A DNA stretch of 64,000 bases, from positions 186,001-250,000 of the forward strand of contig JAPPKS010000027.1 in NCBI GenBank assembly GCA_028819845.1, written 5' to 3'. Shown one piece after another: positions 27,791 through 37,600 of the stretch; positions within the stretch are counted from its first letter, which is position 1; every line of letters begins with the position of its first letter. Source of the DNA: Candidatus Poribacteria bacterium (GTDB taxonomy: Bacteria > Poribacteria > WGA-4E > PCPOR2b). Under the pieces are notes generated by a model. That model did no database searches. It saw nothing but the letters and a program-made list of their open reading frames with translations, and was not told where the DNA came from. Made by a program: the position numbers and the translations under genes.

Positions 27791-29212
27791 CTACGCGTCG
27801 CTCAAATGGAAGATTGCCATTTTCAGCTCGGTCATTTCTTCCACGGCGTACTTGGGTCCCTCTTTACCCATGCCGCTCTCTTTTAGCCCTCCATAAGGCA
27901 TCAAGTCGGCCCTCCACTGGGTTCCCCAATTAACCATCAGGTTACCCGACTCTACCTCTCGCACGAATTTCATCGCCCAGTCAATGTTTTGGGTGCAAAT
28001 CGCCGCACTCAACCCATAGTTCGTGTCGTTGGCTAACGCAATGGCATCATCGATGTTTTCTGCGGGGGTTACGCCAACAACCGGTCCAAAAATTTCATCG
28101 CAGGAAATTTTCATCTCCGGTTTAACGTTCGCGACGACTGTGGGATTATAAATTTGACCGTTCCTTCCCCCACCTGCAATCAGTTCAGCGCCGTCACCGA
28201 GAGCTTCCTCGACCCATTGATCCACTCGGATTGCATCGGACTCGCGAATCATCGGTCCCATCCGTGTAGGCTCATCAAGCGGATCTCCAGTAGTGATTTC
28301 CTCAACTGTCGTTTTAAAGGCATCCAGAAAGTCTCCGTAAATCTTCTCGTGAGCGATAACTCGCTGTGTCGAGATGCAGACCTGACCGGCATTTGAGAAT
28401 CCGGATGCCGCCGCCGCTTTGGCGACCTTCTCCGGATCCGCATCAGGCATAACAATGAGCGGCGAGTTTGAACCTAACTCCATTGTCACCCGCTTTAGCC
28501 CAGCAACGTGGCAAATATGTTCGCCAATATCACGGCTGCCAGTGAAGGTAATCTTTCGGACGCGTCGATCAGCGCATAACGCATCTCCAATATCTCCGCC
28601 CTGGCCTGTCAAACACTGAATCGCTTCTGGCGGTGCGCCAGCCTCCAATAGAATCTCAACTAGCTTAAGTGCCGACAGCGGTGTATCAGTAGCGGGTTTG
28701 ACGATAATAGCGTTTCCTGCTGCCAATGCAGGTCCGACTTTATGACAGACAAGGTGAAGCGGAAAGTTGAATGGACTTATACCTACAACGACGCCGCAAG
28801 GTACGCGCACAGTAAATCCGAACTTGCCGTGAGCACCCGGTGCACCTTCTAGCGGAACAACCTCACCGCCAAGCCGTTTAGCTTCTTCAGCCGAAAGTGC
28901 GATAATCTCCGCAGCACGGCTAGCTTCCATTCGCCCTTCACCGATAATCTTGCCTTCTTCTAATGTAATCGTACGGCCCAAATCTTCCGCGCGTTCCGCC
29001 ATCAGTTCTGAAGCTTTGTGAAGAATTTCGTATCGCTCGTAGCCGGTCAGCTTCGCCATGGCTTTTGCGCCGCGCACTGCAGTTTCAATCGCATTTTCAA
29101 CATCGTTGAGGTTTGATTTCGGAATCGTGTCGACAACCGAGTTGTCAAAAGGGTTCAACACATCTATCTTCTGTGGTCTATCAACCCACTCTCCGCCAAT
29201 GTGCATTCTCAT
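27791..29212 (-). CDS. NAD(P)-dependent aldehyde dehydrogenase
   Basis: This 473-residue ALDH has the cofactor segment S-P-F-N-F-P, the nucleotide loop F-T-G-S-R-D-I-G-E, general-base Glu in T-M-E-L-G-S-N (about 245) and nucleophile Cys in G-Q-V-C-I-S-T-Q-R (about 278). The G-Q-V-C-I-S-T-Q-R form is shared with lactaldehyde, glyceraldehyde-phosphate, sulfolactaldehyde and phosphonoacetaldehyde dehydrogenases, so the aldehyde is not fixed. Lactaldehyde would fit with the aldolase cluster at 44.5-50.5 kb, but the two loci are 15 kb apart. GGAGG nine bases before the ATG supports the start. Confidence 0.9.
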   Translation of the reverse strand: MRMHIGGEWVDRPQKIDVLNPFDNSVVDTIPKSNLNDVENAIETAVRGAKAMAKLTGYERYEILHKASELMAERAEDLGRTITLEEGKIIGEGRMEASRAAEIIALSAEEAKRLGGEVVPLEGAPGAHGKFGFTVRVPCGVVVGISPFNFPLHLVCHKVGPALAAGNAIIVKPATDTPLSALKLVEILLEAGAPPEAIQCLTGQGGDIGDALCADRRVRKITFTGSRDIGEHICHVAGLKRVTMELGSNSPLIVMPDADPEKVAKAAAASGFSNAGQVCISTQRVIAHEKIYGDFLDAFKTTVEEITTGDPLDEPTRMGPMIRESDAIRVDQWVEEALGDGAELIAGGGRNGQIYNPTVVANVKPEMKISCDEIFGPVVGVTPAENIDDAIALANDTNYGLSAAICTQNIDWAMKFVREVESGNLMVNWGTQWRADLMPYGGLKESGMGKEGPKYAVEEMTELKMAIFHLSDA

Positions 29213-29460
29213 CGTAAATTTCCTCCATATGGTTTTCTAAGTATAAGCCGTATATTCCAGAATGGAATTCAGAATTCTTGCTAACGGGTAACCCCTGTAA
29301 AAAAAATATTCAAGGCAGTCCTATTGGACATTATCTCACAATTCATGCCTGAAATGCAATCGATATTTGTGGTCGAAGAACCGGCTTCTTATGCAACTTG
29401 TTTGAAAAGTCCGAATCCGTCTTTGTGGGGGAATTTTTGGTGTAAAGAGTCCTCAATCTC

Positions 29461-29628
29461 CTATGATTTGGCTCCCAAGTGACCAAAAAATTTTTCGCCA
29501 TCAGCTTTTTTACAAGCTGTTAAGGCAAAGGAATAGAAGTGCGAAAGGTAAATTGAAGCGCCAATTGCCCATACATCAAAAGCCCCAATGTGGGATCGAG
29601 CGACCGAATAAGGAGCGCGATAGAAATT
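29461..29628 (-). pseudogene. remnant of a Ser/Thr protein kinase domain
   Basis: On the minus strand a 55-codon frame bounded by stop codons (TGA at 29629-29631, TAG at 29461-29463) reads F-Y-R-A-P, then an 11-residue spacer, then D-V-W-A-I-G-A-S-I-Y-L. In eukaryotic-type kinases subdomain VIII (W-Y-R-A-P-E) and subdomain IX (D-V-W-A-I-G-C) have this spacing. The Glu of A-P-E is replaced by Tyr. No ATP-binding loop or H-R-D motif was found upstream. I therefore call a decayed fragment, without a usable start codon or ribosome site. Confidence 0.5.
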
Positions 29629-30042
29629 TCACCGAATGTTACAATTCAAACGTCAAAATGTCGCCTCGTCGCCTATTATTCAATCATGCGCTAAGATATG
29701 CGATTTGTCATGCTACTAGATTTTTGCTCATTATACCATTTATCGGCAAGGAGAGAAGAACATCTCAAGTGAGACCGGCAGGTATTCAACTCAATTTGCA
29801 GGCAATTCTCTTCGCTTACGGTGTAAGGTAAATCAGGACGAATAATTGGAGGGAAAATGAAAAATGGTTAACGGCTTGTGAAATTGAAATAGGGAAGGGA
29901 AAATAGTTCGTGGATTAAAAATGGACAATGAGTAAAACCTGTGATAATGTTTTCGTCAGAATTTGCGCCATGCTTGTGCCCGTAACACTGTGTGAGCTTA
30001 CTTAAAGCAGTTGTACACCAACATTTGGTGATAACACAAAAC
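29629..30042. other. gene-free stretch downstream of the ABC ATPase gene
   Basis: About 400 bases with short, uncharacteristic frames on both strands. It may contain the rest of the decayed kinase gene, but I could not match any segment. No terminator hairpin with a T-run was seen after the six-gene operon. Confidence 0.4.
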
Positions 30043-30858
30043 CTACCCAACTTCCTGACCGTCCAGCCGACCGACCTGCAAATCAATTTCGTCGCGGGTC
30101 TCAATCTTCTCGACTTTTCCGTCAGCCATATAGAAAATGCGGTCCGATACATCAAGCATCTTTGTATCATGAGTAGCAGTAATGATTGTCACACCATTTT
30201 CTTCGTTCAACTGTTTCAGAAGGGCAATTATCTCTAGGCCCGTATGGGTATCAAGATTGCCTGTCGGCTCGTCCGCAAGCACAATTGCCGGATCGTTGGC
30301 AAGGGAGCGCGCAACGGCAACGCGTTGTTGCTGTCCACCGGAGAGTTCAAGTGGTTTATGCTGTATGCGATCGCCTAACCCCACAAGTGTAAGCAGGTCC
30401 GCTCCTTTTTGGCGGCTGTCATCGGCGGTCATACCGCCAAATATCATCGGTAGGGAGACATTTTCCAAGGCAGTCATCACAGGAATTAAATTGAACGATT
30501 GGAATATGTAACCGATCTTACGGCAGCGAAGCCATGCAAGCTCATATGCGTCTAACTGCGCAATATCCACCTCATCAATATACACCCTGCCTTCCGTCGG
30601 TTTATCCAGTCCCCCAATCATGTTAAAAAGCGTGGATTTGCCGCTACCAGAGGGGCCAATAATGGATATGTATTCGCCTCGGCGAATTTCGAAATTAACG
30701 CCTTGTAGTGCACCGACGATACTCGTACCCATCTCATATCTTTTAATTAAGTTCCTGACGCGCACGGTGTTTTCCTTCGGCAACTGCCGTGTTGCTCGCT
30801 CAGTAGTTTCCGCAGGAACATCACCACTATTTGCATCTATTGCTTGGGCTTCTGCCAT
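30043..30858 (-). CDS. ABC transporter ATP-binding protein (LolD/MacB type)
   Basis: A 271-residue ATPase with Walker [10 protein letters not shown], signature [14 protein letters not shown], Walker [12 protein letters not shown] and the switch His in A-T-H-D. The Q-Q-Q-R and D-E-P-T-G-N-L-D forms are characteristic of the LolD/MacB/FtsE group, whose permease partners are FtsX-type proteins. The only such permease here is the giant protein at 34684-42120, first gene of the same unit. The N-terminal ~30 residues are an acidic extension. The ATG follows the PqqD-like stop codon directly, so translation is coupled. It likely powers a mechanotransmission-type reaction rather than import. Confidence 0.95.
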   Translation of the reverse strand: MAEAQAIDANSGDVPAETTERATRQLPKENTVRVRNLIKRYEMGTSIVGALQGVNFEIRRGEYISIIGPSGSGKSTLFNMIGGLDKPTEGRVYIDEVDIAQLDAYELAWLRCRKIGYIFQSFNLIPVMTALENVSLPMIFGGMTADDSRQKGADLLTLVGLGDRIQHKPLELSGGQQQRVAVARSLANDPAIVLADEPTGNLDTHTGLEIIALLKQLNEENGVTIITATHDTKMLDVSDRIFYMADGKVEKIETRDEIDLQVGRLDGQEVG

Positions 30859-31278
30859 CTATTTCTCCCCTCCTTTTGCTTTTTTGGAAACGGCAAATCC
30901 AATAATATTTCGTTTGCCCAACTGCCGCATAAACGTGAACAGCGACGTTTCCGCTTCTTTCCGTGTCATGCGGTATTGTGCACTAAGGTGTTTGGCAATT
31001 TGGCTAATCGAGTTATTCCCATCGCATAGACGCCATACAAATGACCCGACATCATCCAAAACAATTACACGTTTGTCAGGCAAGGAAAAAATCTTGGAAG
31101 CTATCCGAATCCATAGTTTCTGTTGCTGGGGAATAACAAGTGAAACCTCCTCTTTGTCATCAACTTCCCATTTGATTAACTGGTTTCGAAGCGGTAATGC
31201 GTTTAAGATACGCTCTCGGTCAAATTCCGAATCTGGACGTTTTTTTAATCTGAGTTTGTAAAGAATGGTATTAATCAT
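30859..31278 (-). CDS. PqqD-fold protein (RiPP recognition element-like)
   Basis: The 139-residue protein has the PqqD pattern in its C-terminal half: V-I-V-L-D-D-V-G-S-F-V-W, C-D-G-N-N-S-I-S-Q-I-A-K-H-L, then a helix with R-K-E-A-E-T-S and R-Q-L-G-K-R-N-I-I-G-F. PqqD-type winged-helix domains bind leader peptides in RiPP biosynthesis and also occur in proteins of unknown role. The ~60 N-terminal residues are not recognised. No radical SAM enzyme or precursor peptide gene is obvious nearby. It is immediately followed by the ABC ATPase gene and preceded, after 19 bases, by the two-repeat protein. Confidence 0.8.
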   Translation of the reverse strand: MINTILYKLRLKKRPDSEFDRERILNALPLRNQLIKWEVDDKEEVSLVIPQQQKLWIRIASKIFSLPDKRVIVLDDVGSFVWRLCDGNNSISQIAKHLSAQYRMTRKEAETSLFTFMRQLGKRNIIGFAVSKKAKGGEK

Positions 31279-31297
31279 TTGCGTTCAATACTATTCT

Positions 31298-32230
31298 CTA
31301 GTGACATCGAATGCTTGCTGCAACCCCCTCCACCGTCTTAGCTGCATCGCGCTTGGCGACCGCTTGTAAAACATAGATGCGATTGGACTTGTAGCAATGC
31401 CGAATGTGAGCGGCAAAGGTTTGCCGCCGCAATATTTTGTCAATAATCAATACAGGTGCAAAGGGTATGTGATCGGTCAGACGTGTACGTTCACCAATGC
31501 ACCTAAACCTCTCATCTCCATCGTCGGATTGTATAGATTCCATTTCGAAGCCATATCCTCGAATAGCCTTGGTATATTTGGCTCGAAACCAAGACTCCAA
31601 ATCGCTCTCTTTGAGAGTAATATCCGCTAGCCCATATCTTTCAATTGAAAGTTTGCGGCTGCCATCAACGAAAGACATTAATAGATATCCGGACAGGAAT
31701 TGATGTTTTTCGAGGCGGTATCGGCGTGGCACTTCAACGTTGAGTTGGTATGCGGTCCACAGGGGCGTCGGTCCAGCCGGATGATCGTGAAGCGAACTCA
31801 AGATACGTACGGATGTGGTGCGAAGATTTTCCTTTAGGTGTCCCATTACCTGGACAATTGTGATTCGTTTGCACGTGTGGCAGTGGCAGATTATACCATT
31901 TGCTCGGTAACTTCCCTTCCAACTAAAGAACACTGCCTCTTTACCGTCAAGGAAGGATTCATCTTTGATGAGATTGACATTCCGCTGGATATGAAGTTTA
32001 GCCTCTGTACGCCTAAAATTCTTGCGGATTAGTTTGAAATATTCGTCTAGGACGCGATGCAGATCCGGTTTCTTCTGCTTCGATTCAGACCACTTTAACT
32101 CTAGACGCGGCGTCGTTTCATCGTCTAACCGCAAGTACCCTTTTTTCTCGTCACCAGATAATCCACTCAACTCCCAGTTCGCTGGAATCTCTAAAGTGAT
32201 ACCCGCCCAACCAAAATTTGTCCATTCCAT
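31298..32230 (-). CDS. uncharacterised soluble protein made of two diverged repeats
   Basis: I do not recognise the family. The 310 residues seem to consist of two related halves. Half one has W-A-G-I-T-L-E-I-P-A-N-W-E-L, K-G-Y-L-R-L, L-D-E-Y-F-K-L-I-R-K and then C-H-C-H-T-C-K-R-I-T-I-V-Q-V-M-G. Half two has W-T-A-Y-Q-L-N-V-E-V-P-R-R-Y-R-L, S-G-Y-L-L-M-S-F, L-E-S-W-F-R-A-K-Y-T-K-A and H-I-R-H-C-Y-K-S-N-R-I-Y-V-L-Q-A-V-A. The order and spacing agree. The strand pattern recalls the Mog1/PsbP-like alpha-beta fold, which is an inference. Cys and His residues cluster at equivalent points of both halves and could bind metal. There is no signal peptide, so it is probably cytoplasmic, acting beside PqqD and the ATPase. 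Confidence 0.75.
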   Translation of the reverse strand: MEWTNFGWAGITLEIPANWELSGLSGDEKKGYLRLDDETTPRLELKWSESKQKKPDLHRVLDEYFKLIRKNFRRTEAKLHIQRNVNLIKDESFLDGKEAVFFSWKGSYRANGIICHCHTCKRITIVQVMGHLKENLRTTSVRILSSLHDHPAGPTPLWTAYQLNVEVPRRYRLEKHQFLSGYLLMSFVDGSRKLSIERYGLADITLKESDLESWFRAKYTKAIRGYGFEMESIQSDDGDERFRCIGERTRLTDHIPFAPVLIIDKILRRQTFAAHIRHCYKSNRIYVLQAVAKRDAAKTVEGVAASIRCH

Positions 32231-32343
32231 ACCGTCATACGCGCGGCGTGAAATCCCCGCCTGACATACCTACATTGCCCGTGGATTAGTTAAAAAATGT
32301 TAATCCGCACACCTGTCCTGTCTACTCACGCAGTCTCCGCCCA

Positions 32344-34332
32344 TCAGAACGGTTTAACAATGACTGCTTTGGAAACCAATGCGATAGCCACCGTTCCCAT
32401 TCCAATAAGGCCAACACCGCAGGTAAAACCGGCTGCCAAAACTGGATTAAACATAAACCACCGTTTCAACCCGAATCGCTTGATCATATAAAAGCGGCCT
32501 ATTATTGCCCCGATTAGCCGTGGAATCATCATCCCTGGGTCGGCGCCGATACCGCCCACGATGCCGTAAAACCACATACTAGGCATCTTTGCTAACCAGA
32601 GGAGGCCGTAGATAGCAAGCGAGCCGGTCAATCCGGTCGCAACGTAGTCGCCTCTGATGGCTTGCAACATCTGACTGCTTCCATCTCGAAGTGAGGTCTT
32701 CCACAGACATTCGTTGGTTGCGTAAATTGGCCACCAAGTTTGAGCGAAAGGATATTGCGCTGAAGGAATTGGCGCAATTTTCCAAATGAAATGCCATACC
32801 AGAATTCCGGAAATTAGTAGGATCGGCATAATCAATAGATGGGCTGCAATGTTACTTGTAAACGTAGTTCCCGTCAGTTCGCACACACGCCAACCTTGTG
32901 TGCCGCGGCCGTAGTCCTCATTTGGTAATTCAACGAACCAAATGTCGATTTCCTCGTAGCGGCTCAAGATAAAGGTAGTCTCGTGGATATAGGGGATTTC
33001 AAAGAGATCCCGCCCCAATACCCCAAATGTACGCGCAGTGACGTAGGAATTTAGCGGGGTGTATATAAAAGCAAAGCCGAGCAAAAATTTCATCGGAAAA
33101 TTCGGTACCATCCAATGCACCATCCACACAAAACCGATCATGCCGATAAGCCACAATCCCGCCATTAGCCAGAGCGGAAAATCTCCGCGTCCCGGTGGTG
33201 TTTGAAGCGACCCGCGCGTACCGGTAGTTTCCTGTCTAGCAGATCGAAATTTCATTAGCATGGGAACAGATGCAGCAAGTCCGACGATTGCGAAACTGAA
33301 AGCTTTACCCATATTGGCGCTAATCCAGAAATCCAAGCCATTGAACAAACCCACGCCGCGGACATCCAAACCCGCACGCCATTGATACAAAATTTCATGT
33401 TGGTAGAGTTGCGGATTCAGGAAAAACTGGGTAAACATTGCCGCGATGAATTCTGTCATCACGATTGGAAATGGCAGCACAAACCCAAAGAGAATTTGTC
33501 CAAAATCGGTGGAGAGCGCAAACACTCCTGTCGGCGCAAAACCTTCAATACTAGGCGTAAAATCAATAAATGGGATTTTTAGAATCTCAATCGGCTCTGA
33601 CATCATCACGCCAGTAAGTGAAGGAATACCGATATAGAGAAAACCCCACAGTAACCCCGCCATGGAACCGATAGAAAACACACGCCAACGCCACGTTTCC
33701 GCCCTGCCTGTGGTCTCTGCCAGAGCCGTCGCTCCTTGTGCTTCAATAGGCGCTAGTGGATACGGAAGTCGTTCTAGGTCAGCAGTGAGCCGGAACAAAA
33801 AATAACCTGCGCTGATATGTCGGATTGTCCCAAGCAGCCGCATGACCAAAAAGATCCAAATAGGCGTCCACCAATCCATGTGCAAAAGCGATCTTTCGGC
33901 AATAGCAATCGAATCCGGTGATGGCGTGACCCAAAAAGGAATCTTGTCGGCTATTTCATAGGACTCTGCTTGAGGCGTTTGCACAAAATAGGCGTACCAG
34001 ATGAAGCCGCGGTACTGAAGCCCCGAACCGACCGCCGCACCAGTAAGTCCAAGCAGTAAGAATAACTCCTGTCGTCTGGCGGTCGTAAATGAGCGGCGCG
34101 CCAATTCTGTAAATAGAATGACCGCTACCCACGGCGCGGCGCCCGCGCCCGTTTGGCCCGACACTAATTGCAGGTAGATTGAGCCCGGCATCATCAACAG
34201 CCCTACAAAAAGCGCCCCTAAAAAGACTTTGAGAGTTAATCCGGATTCAAAAGTCCGAATCCCGCCCTCCATGTCGTAACGCTGCGCCCAAGCCTGCCAC
34301 TCCTCGGCTTGCGATATTCTCTCTCTCGCCAA
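32344..34332 (-). CDS. OPT-like polytopic membrane transporter
   Basis: The 662-residue protein has about 14 hydrophobic segments. The N-terminal part (L-T-L-K-V-F-L-G-A-L, then Y-L-Q-L-V-S-G-Q-T-G-A-G-A-A-P-W) resembles the oligopeptide transporter (OPT) superfamily, and the C-terminal G-A-I-I-G-R-F-Y and N-P-V-L-A-A-G-F-T are OPT-like in character. The motif E-R-L-P-Y-P-L-A-P-I-E-A is shared in form with the membrane protein at 55622-57529. It starts at a TTG (34332) eight bases after AAAGGAG. It belongs to the same strand and run as the PqqD-like and ABC genes, which hints at a peptide-like or metal-chelate substrate, but that is inference. Confidence 0.75.
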   Translation of the reverse strand: MARERISQAEEWQAWAQRYDMEGGIRTFESGLTLKVFLGALFVGLLMMPGSIYLQLVSGQTGAGAAPWVAVILFTELARRSFTTARRQELFLLLGLTGAAVGSGLQYRGFIWYAYFVQTPQAESYEIADKIPFWVTPSPDSIAIAERSLLHMDWWTPIWIFLVMRLLGTIRHISAGYFLFRLTADLERLPYPLAPIEAQGATALAETTGRAETWRWRVFSIGSMAGLLWGFLYIGIPSLTGVMMSEPIEILKIPFIDFTPSIEGFAPTGVFALSTDFGQILFGFVLPFPIVMTEFIAAMFTQFFLNPQLYQHEILYQWRAGLDVRGVGLFNGLDFWISANMGKAFSFAIVGLAASVPMLMKFRSARQETTGTRGSLQTPPGRGDFPLWLMAGLWLIGMIGFVWMVHWMVPNFPMKFLLGFAFIYTPLNSYVTARTFGVLGRDLFEIPYIHETTFILSRYEEIDIWFVELPNEDYGRGTQGWRVCELTGTTFTSNIAAHLLIMPILLISGILVWHFIWKIAPIPSAQYPFAQTWWPIYATNECLWKTSLRDGSSQMLQAIRGDYVATGLTGSLAIYGLLWLAKMPSMWFYGIVGGIGADPGMMIPRLIGAIIGRFYMIKRFGLKRWFMFNPVLAAGFTCGVGLIGMGTVAIALVSKAVIVKPF

Positions 34333-34406
34333 ATTTAATTCTCCTTTCGTAGCACATGACGAAATGTGCGAAAGTCAAGAGTGCTACGCGTTCGTATTAC
34401 GCACGG

Positions 34407-34592
34407 TCATTTTTTTTGCTGAAAGAGTTCCTCCCAGATGTGGGCGATAAAGATGGCGACAACCAAAATTGCGGCCGAAAGCACCTGCGGCTGCCATCGC
34501 CCACCCAAAAAGAAGATAGATATGACCCAAAGAATTACGCCGATGATGATAAAAAAGCTTGCTAACTTTTCTCCAAAGTTTACCATGCGCAT
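34407..34592 (-). CDS. 61-residue membrane peptide
   Basis: A short frame with two hydrophobic segments (F-F-I-I-I-G-V-I-L-W-V-I-S-I-F and V-L-S-A-A-I-L-V-V-A-I-F-I-A) joined by a basic turn, and a charged tail ending E-E-L-F-Q-Q-K-K. AAGGGA precedes the ATG. Position between the giant permease gene and the OPT-like gene, with 70-90 base gaps and the same direction, suggests it is a real small subunit. No family is recognised. Confidence 0.65.
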   Translation of the reverse strand: MRMVNFGEKLASFFIIIGVILWVISIFFLGGRWQPQVLSAAILVVAIFIAHIWEELFQQKK

Positions 34593-34683
34593 TGTTTCCC
34601 TTCGCGTAATGTGCTAAATGCCGCAACTTTCTTGTTAAGGAATTCGCGGAATTCTACCGGTGCTTTTCCGATTCAACAATTCA

Positions 34684-37600
34684 TCAGTCCGCCGGCTGTG
34701 GTGCTAGTTCAAGGTTAGGAGCATCCGTGAATTGGCGATCGTGCCGACCGCGTTCATGGAATTCGCCGCGAACATCGGCGCTGAAGGTTCGCCAGACCAA
34801 CAGTTGCTTGCGAATTAGGTTCAAGAAACGCCGGTTGACGCGTTTCCAAGAGGCAATTTCGCCGCTTTCGCGGTGCACATCAAGGGTGATGTTGTAGAGA
34901 TCCTCTTCTTCGCCGCCAACCGGAGAAGTCACAAATCGAATGGATTGACCGACCCCTAAATCGTAAGGGGCTACCCATGCCATCATGCTTATCGCGTACG
35001 TTTCTTTTTCCCTGCCTTCAATCTCCTCGGTTGACCGGTTAAAAGAGATTTGGTCAGTATAGAAATCGCTCGCAGATTCGTCGGAGTGGGCTTCAAAATA
35101 GTCCCGCATAAATACGTTCAAACCAAGTGATTCCTCGGATAGAACAGTGAAGGGAAGGTCAAAGTGCCACTCGTCGCCTTCCGGTTCAGGTAATTTCCAC
35201 TTCCGTTCAATGTCGGGCACAGCCATCCGTCCGGCTTTTACAGCGGGGTAAAGTGTGCTGCTTATGACCACTAACATAACGATAATGGTTGCCACCACTG
35301 TGGACATTGATGAGTAATTGAGGGTCAATCCAGCAAGCCAGCCAAAATTCACTAGGAGAGTAGCCACGACTTGACCGAGTAAGTAACCCAACACTGCCCC
35401 CACAATCGCGTACACACACGCCTCTGCAAGAAACAGAAAAGCAATATGCACCGGCGCTAGCCCGACAGAGCTGTAAATACCAATTTCCCGAACTCTTTCA
35501 TACACGGCGCCGAGCATTGTGTTCAGTACGATTAGTGACGCGATAAGTATTGGCACAAATAAGTTCCCCATGCCGGAGAACGAAGTCATCCCAATTGAGC
35601 TGTAGAGGTAAGTATCTTTGTTCCGGCCGACGAAAAAGTCGAGTGCAATGCGGCTCATTAGGGGTGCCATTATTAAATCTAGTTTATCAACGCCGGTCAG
35701 GAACGGCGGATCGCCTTCTTGAGGGTTCATATTAACCGCGACCGATCGCAGTGTTCCGCCTTGATTAATTATTACCTCGTATGGCAAAACTGCGATGCTA
35801 TCCGGCGTAAGGTGGAGATACTTCTGTAACTCGCCCTCAAGCGTTTCTTCTCCCTCGCCCCCGCGCGATTGCTGCTGATGCATCAATTGATAATCAACAG
35901 GAGTGAGTTCTTCGCCGTCATTATCTGTCAAATCCTTAAACCCAATGCCCAACACACCGGTTACAGTGAATTTGGCACCATAAACTGAGATAGTGGCTTT
36001 CCCCATATCAGATTCGCTGATTTCCAAGAGATCCGCCATACCTTTCGGCAATACGCACACATACGGCCATTGGGTCGGCCATTCCGCTTCGTCTGCAGGG
36101 TCAAACCATTTGCCGTACTGGAGGTAACGGTCAATACCGGTGACACCCGGCTCATCAGGGCTCATTCCCACCAGCATGTTTGCCGCAAAACTTAGCGGTT
36201 CATCGGTCAATGGATCTTTCGGCGGCACAGGATCTTTGGAATTCTCAATACGCGTCAACTGCACGAACGATTGATCGCCGGTACCCGAAGACTGATACCA
36301 TGCCCGCGGCGCGACAACATTGTGCACCGTGATATACGCTTGATCCTTCAGCCCACTGGCCGCAGTCGAGGACCTGACCTCTGCCCCAGTACCATTATCC
36401 CCATCAATTTTAGCCGAGGCAAGCAGCGAATCAACTTCAGCGGGCGACTTCCCTTTCTTTTTCAACAGGAGTCGGAGTTCATTTTCGCCAATCCGCGTTT
36501 TACGCATATCGTTCGTTACGGACGTAATTACCGGTTCCTCCAATGGAATCCAGTATTGATCTCGAATCAGCATCCCCGTGTATTTGGGCGTTACAGAAGG
36601 CAAAGAGGTGCTGTTGGGTTGCATAAAGGTTCGAACCGATGTGAAGGAGATTACCGTGAATGTTAAAATTACCAGCGTGGCGCATGTAAGGAGAGTGCGG
36701 CCTTTCCGCTTGCGCATATTGGAGATGCCAAGGCTAAAGGCTGCGGCGGACGCGGCAAGGCGGCCAACATCCGCTTTATAAACCTTCGACCGTTCCTGCT
36801 TAATCTGTTCTAACTGCTCCTCAAATTTCCGGACGATGATACTTATCACGATCACAGTTAATGCTAACACAACGAAGGCAATTAGTATAATAACTGGCGT
36901 CGTGGTAATCTGGAAGGCTGGATGTGCTTGCGAGAGGAAAAAGAACACTACGAGAAAGATGGCAAACACACCGAGAATCTGTTTGTGAACATCCGGAAAT
37001 GCGAAAATTAGGCGTTCCATAAAGTACGCAAAGGGGATTAGCAGTGCGAGATAGAACATAACACCGTTAACCACATCGTTGCCGGTCTTTTTAACATCTG
37101 GATATGCACGCGATTCATAGCCCCATGCCCCGCGGGCCAGTTTCATCGCCATGGAATAGTCCTTTTTATCCAAAGCAACTTCTGCCTGTTCTAAATGTTC
37201 GTTCGAAAAAAGGTGTAGTTTGTCGAGGCGATCACTGCTAATACCGAACCGTTTGTAAAGGCTGGTGCGGTTTTCATCCAGCCACCACATGTCGCGCACG
37301 ACGACGTACGGAGTGAGGCGCACAGAGCCGTTTTCCTGCACGACGAACCCTTCTCCAGTGTAAAGGGTCGGGTTTTTGGCGCCGCTCTTGCCTGCTTTAA
37401 TCAGCAGCAGCCGCTTGCCAATTTGGCCGTATGCCATGCCGATTTTGATGCGGGAATTCGGTTCAGAATAGACCAAGGCAATCGGTTCTGTCGCCGAGAC
37501 CATCGGCTGTTGCCACGGCTTGGAAACGCCGTATTTCTCCGGAGGACTGTCGCTTCGCGCATCATAGACGTTCAATTCGCGAAGTGTCCGCAAATACCGC

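Noticed and set aside
29463-29831. 122-codon plus-strand frame as a gene
   Set aside because: Composition is not protein-like, there is no ribosome site, and the opposite strand carries kinase-like motifs.
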